Of a stretch of DNA of 64,000 nucleotides, positions 35,970 to 48,232 are shown piece by piece. The stretch is from assembly GCA_030789695.1 (NCBI GenBank), contig CM061142.1:45245375-45309374 (forward strand). The letters run 5' to 3'. The translations under genes and the position numbers were made by a program. Source of the DNA: Scilla litardierei. Its lineage: Eukaryota > Streptophyta > Magnoliopsida > Asparagales > Asparagaceae. Below the pieces are notes generated by a model. It had not been told where the DNA came from and searched no databases. It worked only from the letters and a program-made list of their open reading frames with translations. Each line of letters starts with the position of its first letter. Position 1 is the stretch's first letter.

Positions 35970-37060
35970 TGAAAAAGTCGCTCTATGGGTTGAAGTAGTC
36001 ACCTAGATAACTGTATAAGCGTTTGAGCGCTTTATGATAGAGGATCAAGGCTATGTTTGAAGTCCCTATAATCATTTCGTGTTCTTTCATAGGTTGGATG
36101 ATGGTTGTTCATATATCTATTGCCTTATGTTGATGGTATGCTCATCACTTCATTAAATAAAGTATAGATACAAAGACTGAAGTCATAGCCGAATTGTGCA
36201 TTTGAGATGAAGGACCAAGGCAAAGCACAGAGGATTCTTGGGATGGAGATCTACTGATATCGAAGTGGAGGTATAGTTCATCTTTTACAAAGTCGCTATT
36301 TGAAAACTGTCGTATAGTGATTTGGTTGTGAAAGTATGAAGTCCATAGCTACTCTGCTTGCACCTCACGTCAAGCTTTGTGCTAACCATTGCCCGAAGAA
36401 CGATGATGAGAAGAAGCTCATAGAGAGAATACCATATGCCAATGCGGTAGGAGCCTTGCTATATACTATGGTATGTTCCCGACCCGATCTCTCACATGTA
36501 GTTAGCATGGTGAGCAGATACATGTACAATCTGAGAAAAGTACACTTACGAGCTATTCAACAGATACTTAGATATATCAATGGCACAATTGACGTCGGAT
36601 TGACATATAGTCGAAGTGAGGAAGATCCTTGTAGGCTATGTCGATTTATACTTTACAGGCAACCTAAATGGAAGTAGATCTATGACGGCCTACATCTTCA
36701 ACCTGTCAGGAGCTCCAATCTGTTGACAGAGTATACTTTAGTCTACATGGACCTCGTCTACTACAGAGGCAGAATACATGGCATTTACTGAAGTAGTGAA
36801 AGAGATGATATGGCTCATAGGCTTGATGGATGACTTAAGGGTGTACCAGGAGAGGTATGACCAACATTGTGATAGCCAAATTGCAGTGCACTTAGCTAAG
36901 AATCAAGTCTTCCAGTGCCACTTTGTCCGAGACTATGTGTGAGAAGATGACGACATCAATTTACTAAACATCAAAACAAAAGACAACCTTGCGGACATGT
37001 TAACTAAGGTGGTATCTGGAGCTAAGTTTAAGCACTACTTGGACTTGCTCAATGTTGTTT
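35970..37060 (+). pseudogene. Ty1/copia RT and RNase H remnant
   Basis: The reading resumes exactly at the CACTA boundary inside the copia motif KKSLYGLK. TAG and TAA codons interrupt the following line. The longest clean piece is 36336-36677 with RIPYANAVGALLYTMVCSRP and a degenerate RNase H region after it (STTEAEYMAF, DNLADMLTK). Stops and frameshifts are frequent, so it is old. It belongs to a different copia lineage from the Sirevirus: it lacks the long 3' ORF and its LTR follows about 180 bp after pol. The N-terminal half would lie beyond the far end of the CACTA element. Confidence 0.85.
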
Positions 37061-37240
37061 CAAGTGTTGTCTATGGTAGCCCAGTTAGGGGCATTGAGAC
37101 TCGGTGGAGCCAGGTGATCCCCGATGGGGGCATTGAGCTTTTTAGAGCAAATTGAATAGAACACAAGGTGACTCCTACCAATATGGTGCATTGAAGGTCG
37201 ACTATGTGACGGAGACCTAAATCTCGCATAGGTGGAGATT

Positions 37241-37956
37241 TGTGAAAGTTGGCTCGATTGAAGCACTAAAGAAGTATTGAAGACGTACAGACAAGCTATC
37301 TTGTGTAGGGATAGCTCGCCTGTGCTTGGGAACCTGCCTATCTGGCTCTGAACAAGTCAAATATGGGGATTCCAAGCTAATGGACTTCTTCAGGCATGGA
37401 TTCTCAGGTTGGAGAACCTGTAGCTCATAGCTCAGAAACTCTACAGTTCGAACTTTAGATAGCTCGAACCGGCATTTCGTCAGCTCGGTCTTCAGCTGGG
37501 TGTTTGACAGCAATAAAGGGTCGACCATTGGATACACCGTCCTATTTGAAGTAGAGTTGTGATTGGATTAGAACTCAGTTTGAGTCGGAATTCTAGACAA
37601 ATAGGAATTCCTCTTTTATTAGAACACCTATTATGTCCTAGGATAAATAAGGGGTGTTTAAGCGAGGATTTTCTGAGATCGATCATGTGCATTGCAATAT
37701 TGAGAGTTGTGAGCCGCCATTGTTTAGAACTAACTTTGAGAGATTATTTTTTGAGCTTTTGAGAGACCTTGAGGGCTTCTTCCTCGTTGGTGGAGGTAGA
37801 AGATTTGTACTTGCTCTCTCTTTGGTAATAAAGCTCATTGGTGTTTTTAGACCGGTCCATGACTTAAAGTTGCAATCTTTCTCTATGCTCTATTGATTGT
37901 TGCTCGCTAATCATCACCGAATCTCTGACGATCCAAGTTTCCACTGACGCAAAACA
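37241..37956 (+). mobile_element. 3' LTR of the copia remnant, right end approximate
   Basis: GGTGGAGATT precedes TGTGAAAGTTGGC, a polypurine tract and LTR start of copia type. An AT-rich GATAAATAAGGGG element (about 37641) and AATAAAGC (about 37827) fit promoter and poly(A) signals. I place the end near AAAACA at 37956, but TTTCCA at 37943 is equally possible. Confidence 0.6.
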
Positions 37957-38389
37957 ATATTTAATAAAATGTGATATCATATTAAGAAAAGAAAGCATGA
38001 ATTGTACGTTAACATTATCAATGCATTTATGGGCAAACTGCATCACCATCCTTACATTTATGTATGCTAACATTTTTGTAGCAGACTGCATTTTCAACAT
38101 CGACCATGAAAATGGAAGCAATGAAGGTGTGCAGCAAGACGAGGCAGGTTTTCCAATTCACATCTGTTGCACAAAATACCTTGTGATATAATGTATTATG
38201 AACAATGTAATTGTTAGTGAGAACAATACCTTTATGCAGATGAGGTCGATCTATCTTTGGTTGATTGCCCAAGTGTTCTACAAGTTGATTTCATTATATG
38301 TGCGTGCGGTCTGACAACATATAGCACATAAATGAATTATGTAGATTATGCAAAAATGAATATTTTAATATACATGAACAAATAATAAA
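37957..38389. other. unassigned segment between copia LTR and Athila-like element G
   Basis: AT-rich, with short open frames on both strands that match nothing I know. No repeat termini seen. Confidence 0.4.
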
Positions 38390-40092
38390 TGTTGCTTGGA
38401 AATAAAGCTCTCAAAATTTATACCGCAAGCGCACGGTGGTAGTTGTAGCACTATACAGGTTGTCCACATGGAGGCAGTTGTCGAGTACCGGTTTATCACT
38501 AAGTTTGTTAGCTACGTAATCTATGGGTGACTAGAAGGTGAATAATAGAGAAAATATCAATATAGAAAATCTTTAGGGCCTAGGGTATCCCCTTCATTGG
38601 ATTAAAGTTAGGATTAAATAGAATTGACCAATTGTTGAATTCATGGGACTCGAGAGAGGTCATCTAACTTAAGGGAATTCTCCTACTCCCTACTTCCGTA
38701 ATGAAATGATATGATATTCCCTTATGTTATTCGTACCCCCCACTCTCGTGATGCCATAATTGGACTACATAACCCGTATTGATGCCAACTCCCGTTGATA
38801 CATCGATACGTGTTAGATGCATTACATCCGACGAATATTCTCAATCTTCCTCCATGCCACTTCCGTGGATTAGGATTCAGATCTATGCTAGGAGGGCTGT
38901 AATCCATGCCTGACTCTTATCAACCGCATCGATAGTATGAATCAATGTAGAGATTGGAAACCCTAGATTAGCCTCGACTCTCACCGTCAACTAATCTATT
39001 TATCCACAAGGGAGAGATCAATATGCATTAATAATAATCATCCTAGCATACCCCTCATCTCCAAGTATTCACCAATTAACTAATATTCCATCAATCCATC
39101 ACAAAATCCAATGGGGTTCAACCCATGGCCCTAGATGAGCGACTACTCACGATCCATAACAAGATAAGCAATCAAAACAATGAATTGAATAGCCGTGGCA
39201 ATAAGAACAAGATAGAAATTTGTAATCAACACAATTCACAATAATGAGATGAATGAAAACTATTTCTATTGCTAAATTAATACTAGAATCCAAAAATAAC
39301 AAAAGAACAAATAAAAGTGTAGAGAATAATGGAATGTTTGACCTGATTACAATGCTGAAAACCCCAGAAAAAGTTCTGCAAAAAGCGTCCTCTCCTTTAG
39401 AGAAGGAGAAAGTATTTATAACTCCCAGAAAATACCTAGAAAAGCCCAAAACACTCCTGGCTGCGCCCAGAAAACTATTATGGGACCTAATTAGACGCGG
39501 TCGAGTCGAGATCGACATGATCGCATCATCAAAAGTGCATAAATTAGGGATTTTAATCCTCAATCGACGTGACCGTTTCAATGTCCACTCGACCGCGTCA
39601 TTTGATGCTCATATCTTTAATATCTTCATCGAAACAGTCATTTGGACGACCATTTGGCTTCAGCAGTTACTTGGATTGACGCGGTTGTGTTGTTTGCCAA
39701 ATGACCGCGTCGATTTGGATTTTCTTCTCTTCAGATCTTCAGTGACGTGTCGTTTTGGCTCTTTAACGTGACCGCGTGGAATGTTTCTTCAGCTGCTTGG
39801 GATTGTCCTAGTGGTGCGGTCATGTAGGTAAACCACACGGTCACGTGTTACACTTTTTCCCTTGCTTCCCTTTGATTTTGATCCCCGTTGCTCCTCGCTT
39901 CGTCCTATCACTTGTTTCTCCACTCCAGGGCCCAAAACTCCATGTTTTCTCCTACAACACACATGAGATATCCAACGTAAAAAGGAACTAAAAATGGGGA
40001 AAAAATAAAATAAGATGGGGAGTGGAACGGTACGAAATGCAAATGAAATGAGTATTATATATACACATACACATACATACATATAAAACACA
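38390..40092 (-). mobile_element. Athila-like element G, 3' LTR
   Basis: On the minus strand it starts TGTGTTTTATATG at 40092 and ends near CCAAGCAACA at about 38390. CACCGTGCGCTTGCGGTATA lies close to the end, as in the other Athila-like LTRs. CACGAGAGTGG and CACGGAAGTGG motifs occur at about 38740-38870. The minus-strand TATA box TTATAAATA is at about 39412-39421, and a GACCGCGTC/GACGCGGTC array is upstream of it (39493-39850). TCAAAATCCCCCAAGC follows, a polypurine tract on the minus strand. Confidence 0.8.
39493..39850 (-). promoter_or_regulatory. CG-core inverted motif array in LTR G
   Basis: GACGCGGTCGAG (39493), CTCGACCGCGTC (about 39588-39599), GACGCGGTTG (about 39677), GACCGCGTCG (about 39702) and GTGACCGCGTGG (about 39768) alternate in orientation. 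They lie upstream, on the minus strand, of the TATA box near 39412. Confidence 0.6.
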
Positions 40093-41570
40093 TCAAAATC
40101 CCCCAAGCTAAAATCTTCTGTGTTCTCAAGGAAGACATGAAAGAGTAAAGATTGGAGGCATGCAAGCAACCACACAAGTGATTGCATGATATTTTGAGAA
40201 TTTCACAATATCGAGTATATATACATGTGTGAATAGAAATTTCAAATCCACGAGAACTAAACACGACAATTCCTCTCAATCGATTAAAGTATAATCCTAG
40301 GACATTGTTTCTAGCTCGAATCATCAAATAATATACTAAATCATGATCATGCTCAAGTCTGAGGATATTTCCTCTAACCCATCCATAGATTGAAGGAATA
40401 GGAATCGAAGATATGCGATGGTCGGGGGAAAAGATGAGTATCAGATAATGGATTATTGATCTATTGAGGAAGTGGCTCTCACAACACAACAACGTTCCTT
40501 GATTCGTGAAATCGCTAATTTTATTCATGCTTCCATTTTGGGATTTTAATTGGTTTGTGTAAGAAGCGTTGTGTCGATGACTCCAAGGTCAGGTGACATT
40601 AGGGTATAGGCCAAGAAGGACCACTCAGACCTACTAGCTCAAACCAAGTATAATCCTTAATTCGCATGCACTCTCCCAAGCTAAATCATTCAACGTGAGG
40701 CACTGATCCTTCCCAAGGCATGTGGATCCGGCTACTTAGCGTCATTAGGAAAACGGTGCACATATTATTCTTTTTCTATGTACACCACTTTTTTTATTTT
40801 TTATATTCTTTTTCGAAAGCATGAATGGGTTAAGCAAGATCAATCCTCAGTACTAGGTGGTGTGTCATTATCCAAGTCTCAAAGGATTATAACCTATTAT
40901 ACTCAACTATCGATTCTACGGTCCATGCATAAAGTGGATCCCAAAGAAACATCCAACATTGGTCTGTTTCGAGTACTACTATTCTAGAGACTATGACAAT
41001 GGGCATATCAGGCATTTAGATGGGATCTGAAGCCAAAAACATATCCTAATCGACATCGAGAATTTGGGCGTAAAAGATGAAAAATGAAATTCGATTAGAC
41101 AAACCACACATATAAAGTCGCGATTTTGAAAATTTCTCTAAACATATGCATATATATACATATGGATGCATGGTGGTGAAGGATGTATGATGCGAATGCA
41201 AATGTTTTTGTTGTTTTTTATTTTTAAATTTTTTTTCATTTTTAAATGCATAAGAAGAGACGCATGATGCATAGGGAAAGAAGAGGGAAAAGGAAAATAG
41301 AATGAAGAGGTGATTACATATATACACAAATGGATGAAGGGGTGGTGGTAAAGAAAAAATAAATAAAAATAAAAAATAAAAAGCGAGCATGCAATGATCC
41401 TCCCCCAAGCTAAACTAAGCATTGTCCTCAATGTGATGCAAGCGAGAAGAATGTGAGGACGAATGTGTGAGGGAGGAGATGGTGTGAAGACTCCCCTAAG
41501 CTAGAGCTAAAATGTGCCCTGAAAGTGATTTTAGAGAGAGAATAGGGCTATGTGTACACGGGGGAGTGTA
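40093..41570 (-). mobile_element. element G 3' untranslated region
   Basis: Non-coding DNA. It contains CCCCCAAGCTAAAC and ATTGTCCTCAATGTGATG (about 41402-41436), cognate to 58560-58610 and 58722-58740 in element F. This shows F and G share a long 3' untranslated layout. AT-rich runs at 41210-41370 give spurious frames. Confidence 0.65.
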
Positions 41571-41574
41571 TGGG

Positions 41575-42950
41575 TCATCTTATTGTGAGGTGTCGCCGTC
41601 AGGTGGTGGTTGTGTAGGGGATGCAGGTAGAGGTGGTACGTCAGAAGATGGTGGAACTGAAACATCCATCGATGGTGGTGGTGAAGTGGATGGTGCTACA
41701 GTGGATGTGGGAGGTGAAGGTGGTGCAACAGATGGTGGTGGTGGTGAGGGTGAAATTGTGGGTATACGTGGTGCAGCGGTGGAAGGCTGTGCAGATGTCG
41801 ATGGCTGAGATGGTGGTGGCATGATAAGGAGAGTAGGTACAGCCACGAGGAGTGACCCTAAGAATAGTGCCAGCAATAGATGGTTTCAAAATATGACTGC
41901 AAGGTCGTAACAATAGTCCTGAGGCCGTCTATGGAGGACTGGACTGTGGTCAAGGCACTGCTCATGGTGGATCTAAGATCCTGAATGGCCTCTTATGCTC
42001 ATGTGATATGCTGGTCAGTGGAAAGGAGTGGAGGAGAAGGGCCAGAGTGGCTTGTACCTTCGCCATGTGGGCGAGTTCTCTATGAAAAATGACGTAGTGG
42101 TGGTGGCCTGACATGGCCTAACTGTGCAGCAGCAGGATCGGGGATGATGGGGTCCTTAACAGGGTGAGGCTGTGCTTGTGCAGGTGGGGAAAAAGCTGGA
42201 TCGGGTGGGAATCTCCACTGCATGGCTCCCTCTATGCAGAAGCGATCAGGGTTGGGAAGTATGGTGTAAGGGACGTGGTGGATCCCATGAAGCCATATAA
42301 AACTCTTGTCCGCTATATGTTTAATTGAGGACAAAGACGTCTCATGGTGCTTGGAATCTAGGGTGTCAGGCAATGACTTTGAATTGGGGCTTCGTGTGTG
42401 GAATAATCTAATGGTGAAGAGGTGCCGTGGCCCAAAGAAAGAAGGCTCATTCTGCGAAACTCAAAAGATGGAGTTGGTTGGATAATGGAAGAGGTATGGA
42501 AAGGGGAAAGGCTCAAGGTCAAATGCAGTCTATTCTACCTAAAATAACCGGGAGTGAGGGCCAGATAGTATTTAAGGAGTCAGTGGACATGCCAAAGTCT
42601 TGTTCATCAGGCAAAATGAAAATCCAGAGGGTTGGTTCCTGAGTGAACTAAGAAACTCCAATGTAAGTCTCTTGTATGTGCGGGCCTCACACTCCAAGAA
42701 AGCACCACTCCCTAGTTATCGAGAAGGGTCTACACCCTCGACGAGCCATAATGAATTCAGAGCAAAGATGCTTGTGAATTTGGTGGGTATGATAGGGATA
42801 TAAAGGTGTTGGCACTCATCCATGAATATAATCCCCATAGTGTTGGGATGGCTGGTGATGTGGTGCAGCAGCAGAAGTAGCAACATCCGTAGATACGTGC
42901 ATGTATGTTTCTGCAACACGCTTTTTACGTTCTCATGGAGGCATCGTGTC
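41575..42950 (-). pseudogene. Athila-type ORF1 / env-like remnant of element G
   Basis: Minus-strand pieces are consistent with the 3' ORF of Athila-like elements. From upstream: a stretch with FTSIFALNSLWLVEGVDPSR and RTYKRLTLEFLSSL (42950-42650), then LDSKHHETSLSSIKHIADKS and GAMQWRFPPDP (42373-42080), and finally a Pro/Ser-rich tail (41876-41580). Many stops and frame changes separate them. A function as envelope is unproven in the family. No gag-pol lies beyond 42950, so G is truncated. Confidence 0.5.
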
Positions 42951-43100
42951 AATGGGAATGTGTATGCAAGTGCTTATGAGTGTGAGTGAACATGCAAGCA
43001 ACGACGCCCACACGATTTAGTGAAATCAGCGAGCAATAAAGTACTTGGGCAAAAATTGAGAATTTAGATCAAGGAGAGAGTGTACCCAAGAAATCACCGA

Positions 43101-43105
43101 GACAT
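43101..43105. repeat. target-site duplication of solo LTR C, left copy (GACAT)
   Basis: GACAT at 43101-43105 and at 44775-44779 directly flank TGTCATG...CGTTACA. Confidence 0.9.
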
Positions 43106-44774
43106 TGTCATGCCCCGCTTCCCAAAAACGTGGAGGCGAAGCGTGAGAAGGTCCGCTCAGACTTGAAGCTACAAAGCCGCAAGTCCGATAAGTGTCAATC
43201 ACTTTAAACTGCAGGTCCTTGCAACGCGAAACGAAACAAAGATAATAATAACGAAAGAGACAAAAAGAACATCTCAGAATATCCATAATAATAAATCTCA
43301 ACATCTCAGAAAAACCACCAGGCTAAAATAAAAGAGTCTAAAAGAGGCCCAGCATGGCCAACAAAAGTACAAAGTACAGAAACAAAGTAATGGTGCAAGC
43401 ACCGACATCTAACAGCAACCTAAAGCAACAGCAACGCCCACAGTCTCTAAAACTGGTCTCCGGTGTCTACGAACTCCTCGACGGACGTAGGCTCAGCGTC
43501 AGCAACACCTCGACCTCAACAACTATCTCTGGCTCAGGGTCTAACATGTGACACCCAAAGAGAAAGGGGCACATGTCAGCAAGTCTAAAAGACTTGTGCA
43601 AGTGAAACTGAAAGTACAAGTAAAAGCAAACTAAAAGTTCTAGCATGATGCAATGACATGGCAGTTAAAGTAATGAGTGCGACAGGTAAAGGACGATTCC
43701 AGATTCCAAAGCTAATACGTGCGGCGACGGGCTACGACGTGCGACGATGTCGTACGCGACGGATCCTCGAAGAGCAAGCACCTAGGTGGGGCCCACAGTA
43801 CTCCTAGGGACCTTTGGGGGACCCACAATAACTCTGGAGAACTTGGGGGGCCCACGGTGGCAAGCGGTGCGACGGATGCGGGGTTGCGACGAGTGGCTCT
43901 CGGTCGTACAGCCTCGGTGCGGGGAAATCTCTCGGTCAGACACTAGGAACGGCGCTGTGCGACGCTTTGGGTCGGTAGCAGCAGCGGGGGCGGGCGTTTC
44001 CTTCGGTCAGACCGGTCGGGGGCTTCGGTCGTGCGCTTGGGATGCGAGGCGGGGCAGCGTTGCAACGTGCAGCACTGCTGCAGCGTACGGACGTTGCGAC
44101 GATTCGTCGCAACGTCCAATTTCAAGTTTGGAAGAGGCTAGGGCTAATTTCTTTGGAAAATAGGTCTTGCTAGGGGTTGCTTATATAGTATAGATGGGTT
44201 GACTTGGTCTAGGGCTAAATCTAATAGGATTAGAAGTTCAAAAAGATTTAAAATTTGAAATTCAATTACTCCAACTCATCCAAGGGGTTGACCTGGTCCA
44301 AATGAGCTGGAAATTGGCTCAAAAATTCTTTAAAACGTTTAAAACTCAAATAAATTTTATTTGGCCGAAAATAATTTATAAATTAATTATTAAAAATATT
44401 ATAAAACTTGTAAAAATTATAAAAGTGGTCAAATAAACTCCAAAAATTATAAAATAAATAACGTGGTGATCGTGGCGACGAATGTGAGCTAACTAAGAAG
44501 ACGGATCTCAGTTTCGACGTCGGACGACGGAACTAAAAATAGAAACGTCTCCCGTCAAAAGTGGAAATCGTCACGTCTCATCGAGTAAGTTTAAATTGTG
44601 GGAAAACGACTCGAGAAACGTCGTTCTAAGATAGTGCCACTATTTAATACTCTCAGAGACGTTCACAACGGCATATCACACAAAAGTATTCACTATCAAA
44701 TAAAGTCTAAAATAAACACGTGCACGGACAAAAGCACGTGCACGAACAACGTACAACGAAAAGTGGTCGTTACA
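43106..44774 (-). mobile_element. solo LTR C, 1669 bp
   Basis: It begins TGTCATGCCCCGCTTCCC and ends GTCGTTACA with a perfect 5-bp duplication and no interior. The first 85 bp align with the B LTR (shared GTGAGAAGGTCCGCTCAGACTT), so it is the same superfamily in minus orientation. A GC-rich block (43700-44130) occupies the leader position. Open frames there are shadows of this composition. Confidence 0.9.
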
Positions 44775-44779
44775 GACAT

Positions 44780-45066
44780 AGTTACAGAACTTGATATTGT
44801 TCCTTCGATTGTTTATCTGATACATTTGTACTGTGATAACAATGCGAAAGTATCACTGGCTAAGGAACTAAGATCTCACAAAAAATCTAGACACGTCCTG
44901 AGAAAGTTTTACTTGATACGTGAAATACAATGACACCGAGACAATGAGATACAAAGAGTTAGTATTGACGATAATGTAGCAGACCCGCTCACGAAAGCCC
45001 TTCAACAAAATAGACTAGAGTGTTTAGTGGATAAAATCGGTATGAAATATCGTAAGAATTGGCAAT
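44780..45066 (+). pseudogene. Ty1/copia RNase H C-terminal tail
   Basis: TELDIVPSIVYLIHLYCDNN, SLAKELRSHKKSRHVLRKF and NVADPLTKALQQ are the standard end of a copia polyprotein. A TGA falls within it at about 44932. It continues to a stop at about 45066. The sequence left of solo LTR C may continue this gene in very decayed form (an apparent KERVYPRN), but I cannot prove it. Confidence 0.85.
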
Positions 45067-45087
45067 AAGTGCAAGTGGAATATATTG

Positions 45088-45830
45088 GGAAATGTATGCC
45101 CTTAAGTCAATTATTGTAATTGTAACAAGACATCTCGTTTGAAATGATAATAAGCTATTTGGTAATCTTTATCTATGATATCATTTATGTCACTTACATG
45201 CTTGTTGTCATGATTATATGATGCATGGATAAAGTCTCAAGACATATGAGAGGAACATTAGGATCATGATGAGATCATGATAATAGGGCCAATATGTCTA
45301 TTGATCATATGTCCAAAACTGTTCCTTGTCTGAGGAATATCGAGACTTGACATCAATATTGCAGTTAAGACCAGTGTGCATTAGTCTATACCATCGGATG
45401 GTAGTGACTGGCCTCATAGTCACTCGGTGTAGAGACATCGTCAGATAATGCACATGTGTTTGTTAGGCGAATAAGTTCACAGAATGACTTGCCAGAGATA
45501 ATTCTATACTGTTATCATACTCTGAGTGTCAACAGAAGATCTCTAGTGGTAGTAGGTGCATGTTAGTCCTTTGACCAGAGATGTGCTAAAGGACCTAGCA
45601 TGTGGAAGATTATTCTTTGGTAGTTATCGAATGTTGGCTTTATAGCTGATGTGTACTGCTTGGTATAGTTGGAAGCATGTGAAGCGAGTGGCTATGATTC
45701 CAGGATTCCTCTCCTCTAGTAAGGGAGGTTAATGTCGCAATTGAGTAAATAGATCCATAATAAATCCCTGGAAAGTGTAGAAGATGAACTTGTTGGACTC
45801 TGGTTGAGACGACGGCTGGCATCAAGCTCC
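45088..45830 (+). mobile_element. 3' LTR of the second copia remnant, end approximate
   Basis: TTGGGAAATGTATGCCCTTAAG follows the pol stop by about 20 bp, the usual LTR start of this copia type. The region has typical LTR features (GATATC, CATAATAAATCC) but no clear end. No gene is present. Confidence 0.5.
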
Positions 45831-45969
45831 TATGATGTCTCGTTCACTCTCCCTCTCCATGGGCCGCCTACATGCATGCCTCTTATCTAAAAGAGGTCCC
45901 TTCTTTCCAGTGTCGCACTAGTATGTTGGACTCGGGTTCATGGAAGCACATCCTTCGCAGTCATGACGC

Positions 45970-46795
45970 AGCAACCGCCTTCTTACGACGTCAAGTGGGG
46001 ATGGTTTGACGACATCGTTTTAGTTTGACACATGGCACCCATATGGCCCCTAGCTCAGTTGTGCCCCCTTCTCCCTCGCAAATGTATCTTCAAGTTGTTG
46101 ATTATTGGAATGGCATCAGCTAGTGCCTTCCTAAACCGCCTTCTTACGACGTCAAGTGGGGATGGTTTGACGACATCGTTTTAGTTTGACACATGGCTCC
46201 CATATGGCCCCTAGCTCAGTTGTGCCCCCTTCTCCCTCGCAAATGTATCTTCAAGTTGTTGATTATTGGAATGGCATCAGCTAGTGCCTTCCTAATATTG
46301 TCTCGCACCTGGCCACCTCATTTACCTCGCTCTCCCTTGGGACTGGTTCAGACTCCTGTGATTAGGAATCACATGAAGGTTGTACTCTCCGCTCAGCTTG
46401 GGCTGCCACTCGGCTGTCTTCTCCTAACTTTTGACTCCACCCCAAATATATCGCCAAGTATGCTCTCACCCTCATTTTGTGCCCTTGTCAACAAGTTGCA
46501 CACTACTCATCATCTGATCCGGAGGGGTATTCTTGTCTTCCCCACTTGTGTGCTATGCAATGAGCACCCGGAGTCCTCCCACCATCTCTTTTTTAATGTG
46601 AATACATCATCTACGTGTGGAAGACTTGTAAACTCAAGCTGGGTCTTTCCACCTGCTCCAAATCCATCCATGTGGATGCACCACTTGCTTAGGTGTAGAT
46701 TTGGAGCAAAAGGGAAAACCCAAGCTGTTGGTAGGCTTAGCAAGCTGGTCCTCTCTGTGATGGTGTGGCATCATTAGAAGGAAAGGAACAACTAC
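45970..46795 (+). pseudogene. LINE reverse-transcriptase zinc-binding tail
   Basis: The visible segment LVNKLHTTHHLIRRGI followed by CVLCNEHPESSHHLFFN is the zinc-binding domain at the end of plant LINE reverse transcriptases, or of their single-exon relatives. The open frame 46193-46777 covers it, but stops and a frame change after HLFFN (VWKTCKLKLG-like reading in another frame) show decay. No endonuclease or RT catalytic motif is present. The upstream part is a tandem duplication. Confidence 0.75.
45973..46294. repeat. 161-bp tandem duplication, two copies
   Basis: Copy 1 at 45973-46133 and copy 2 at 46134-46294 each start AACCGCCTTCTTACGACG. By eye they differ at one base (GGCACCC versus GGCTCCC). 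The duplication is recent relative to the surrounding decayed LINE. Confidence 0.92.
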
Positions 46796-47394
46796 ATCTA
46801 CCTCTCTAAAGCCCTACCCAGATGATTTCCCTTTAATAATTGGGGCTAGCTTAGGTCCTTCTGGCATGTTCTCCTATTTTGTCGTGTAGTAGAGTCTTGC
46901 ATTGGGATTGTACTAGCACATGGTGACTGCATCCTAACCTCTCCCAAGTCGGCATGTTCTGAGGCTTGAAGTGCATTTAAACATTTGTAATTACATTTGT
47001 CTATGAATATACTCATTATATATATTTATATATAGCAATGTTCTGGTGCAAAAAACATGATGCGAAAGCCCGTGTGAAAAACATGTGCGAAATCCCGTGC
47101 GAAAATATTTTATCTAGTTTTAGAAATCTTTTTTACAAAATTATTTTTTTGATGTTTAATCCATACATTTAGATACCCCAAGAAAAATAATGGGTAAACC
47201 CTAGGGGGATTTGTGTACCCATCCACCCGTTATAAAATTTAACGATTTCAGAACAATAGAACTTTTTGTGATGCCTTGATCAAAGGACAAATCACATTAT
47301 TTTTCAACCATTACTTTTTGAGGGGTGTATAACTACATGAACGAAAAGAGGTGAAAATTTAAAAAAATTCAAAAAAATAAAAAAATGTTATACA
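46796..47394. other. unassigned segment upstream of Athila-like gag
   Basis: AT-rich with TATATATTTATATATAG near 47015-47033 and no recognisable coding, primer site or LTR end. It may include the 5' leader of element E. Confidence 0.4.
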
Positions 47395-47543
47395 ATGTTT
47401 CTAAGGACATATGAGCATCTAAAAAATGTTTCTAAGCGTGATACTATCAAGTTGAACAATGTTTCTAAGGACGCCATAAGATTGTGGTTGTTACCCTTCT
47501 ATTTAAGGGACGAAGCCAAGGAATGGCTAAAGAGCAATGAAGC
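47395..47543 (+). pseudogene. Athila-like element E gag, N-terminal part
   Basis: This is the retrotransposon gag domain (PF03732-like): DAIRLWLLPFYLRDEAKEWL is the family core. The frame stops at the insertion of solo LTR D. Removing D and one duplication joins KSNEA directly to DVFTTWEAIARAFLNKFF in the same frame. Upstream of 47395 the sequence is too decayed to place a start. Confidence 0.8.
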
Positions 47544-48162
47544 TGTAACGGTCGCTTTCCGACCGTTTGTATTTTTACGCGTACCTTCCTCTTTCGCACG
47601 CGTATTTTTCTTCATCATTTCCTCTATTCGGAATACGTGATATTATACATCGTTGTGACCATATGGAAGAGTAGTTATTTGTGGGATTTTTTAGTGAACG
47701 TCATTTCACGGGTCGTCCTCCCACAAATCAGCTTTGAATGAGGGGGTGTTTTAGCCTCTAGACTTCAATACTTAGTTTTTATTTTTATTTTCATTCTCGA
47801 TAGGCTTAGCTTATGACTGGACCCCGTATCCTTGATCCTCTCGTCGTCACGATCGTCCCGATATTTTTTCATAATTTTCGGACACCATTTGCTTAGCCTG
47901 TCACACTAATTACAGTCAAGACGATTAGCCTAATCAAATTTCGAAATTCAAACTTCCAATCACATGAGATTCTTACATATCACGTGGGATTTCATGTGAC
48001 TAGCCTCACCTTGGTTTTCCCATCTTTGCACACCCTCTCTCTCACACCCTCTCTCCTAGTCACCCAAAAACATACCCTCCTTTCAAAACTATTTATCAAA
48101 ACAATTTTCTTAAGTTCACCTAATTGCGCTATTCACCATGCTGTTTTAAACTAAGGTATACC

Positions 48163-48231
<69 letters not shown>
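48163..48231. repeat. (CT)n microsatellite within LTR D
   Basis: A long CT run ending in CCCCCC, just before the GC-rich leader-like block. Confidence 0.95.

Positions 48232-48232
<1 letters not shown>

Noticed and set aside
43719..44163. Frames in the GC-rich block of solo LTR C
   Set aside because: Same compositional effect; both strands are open.
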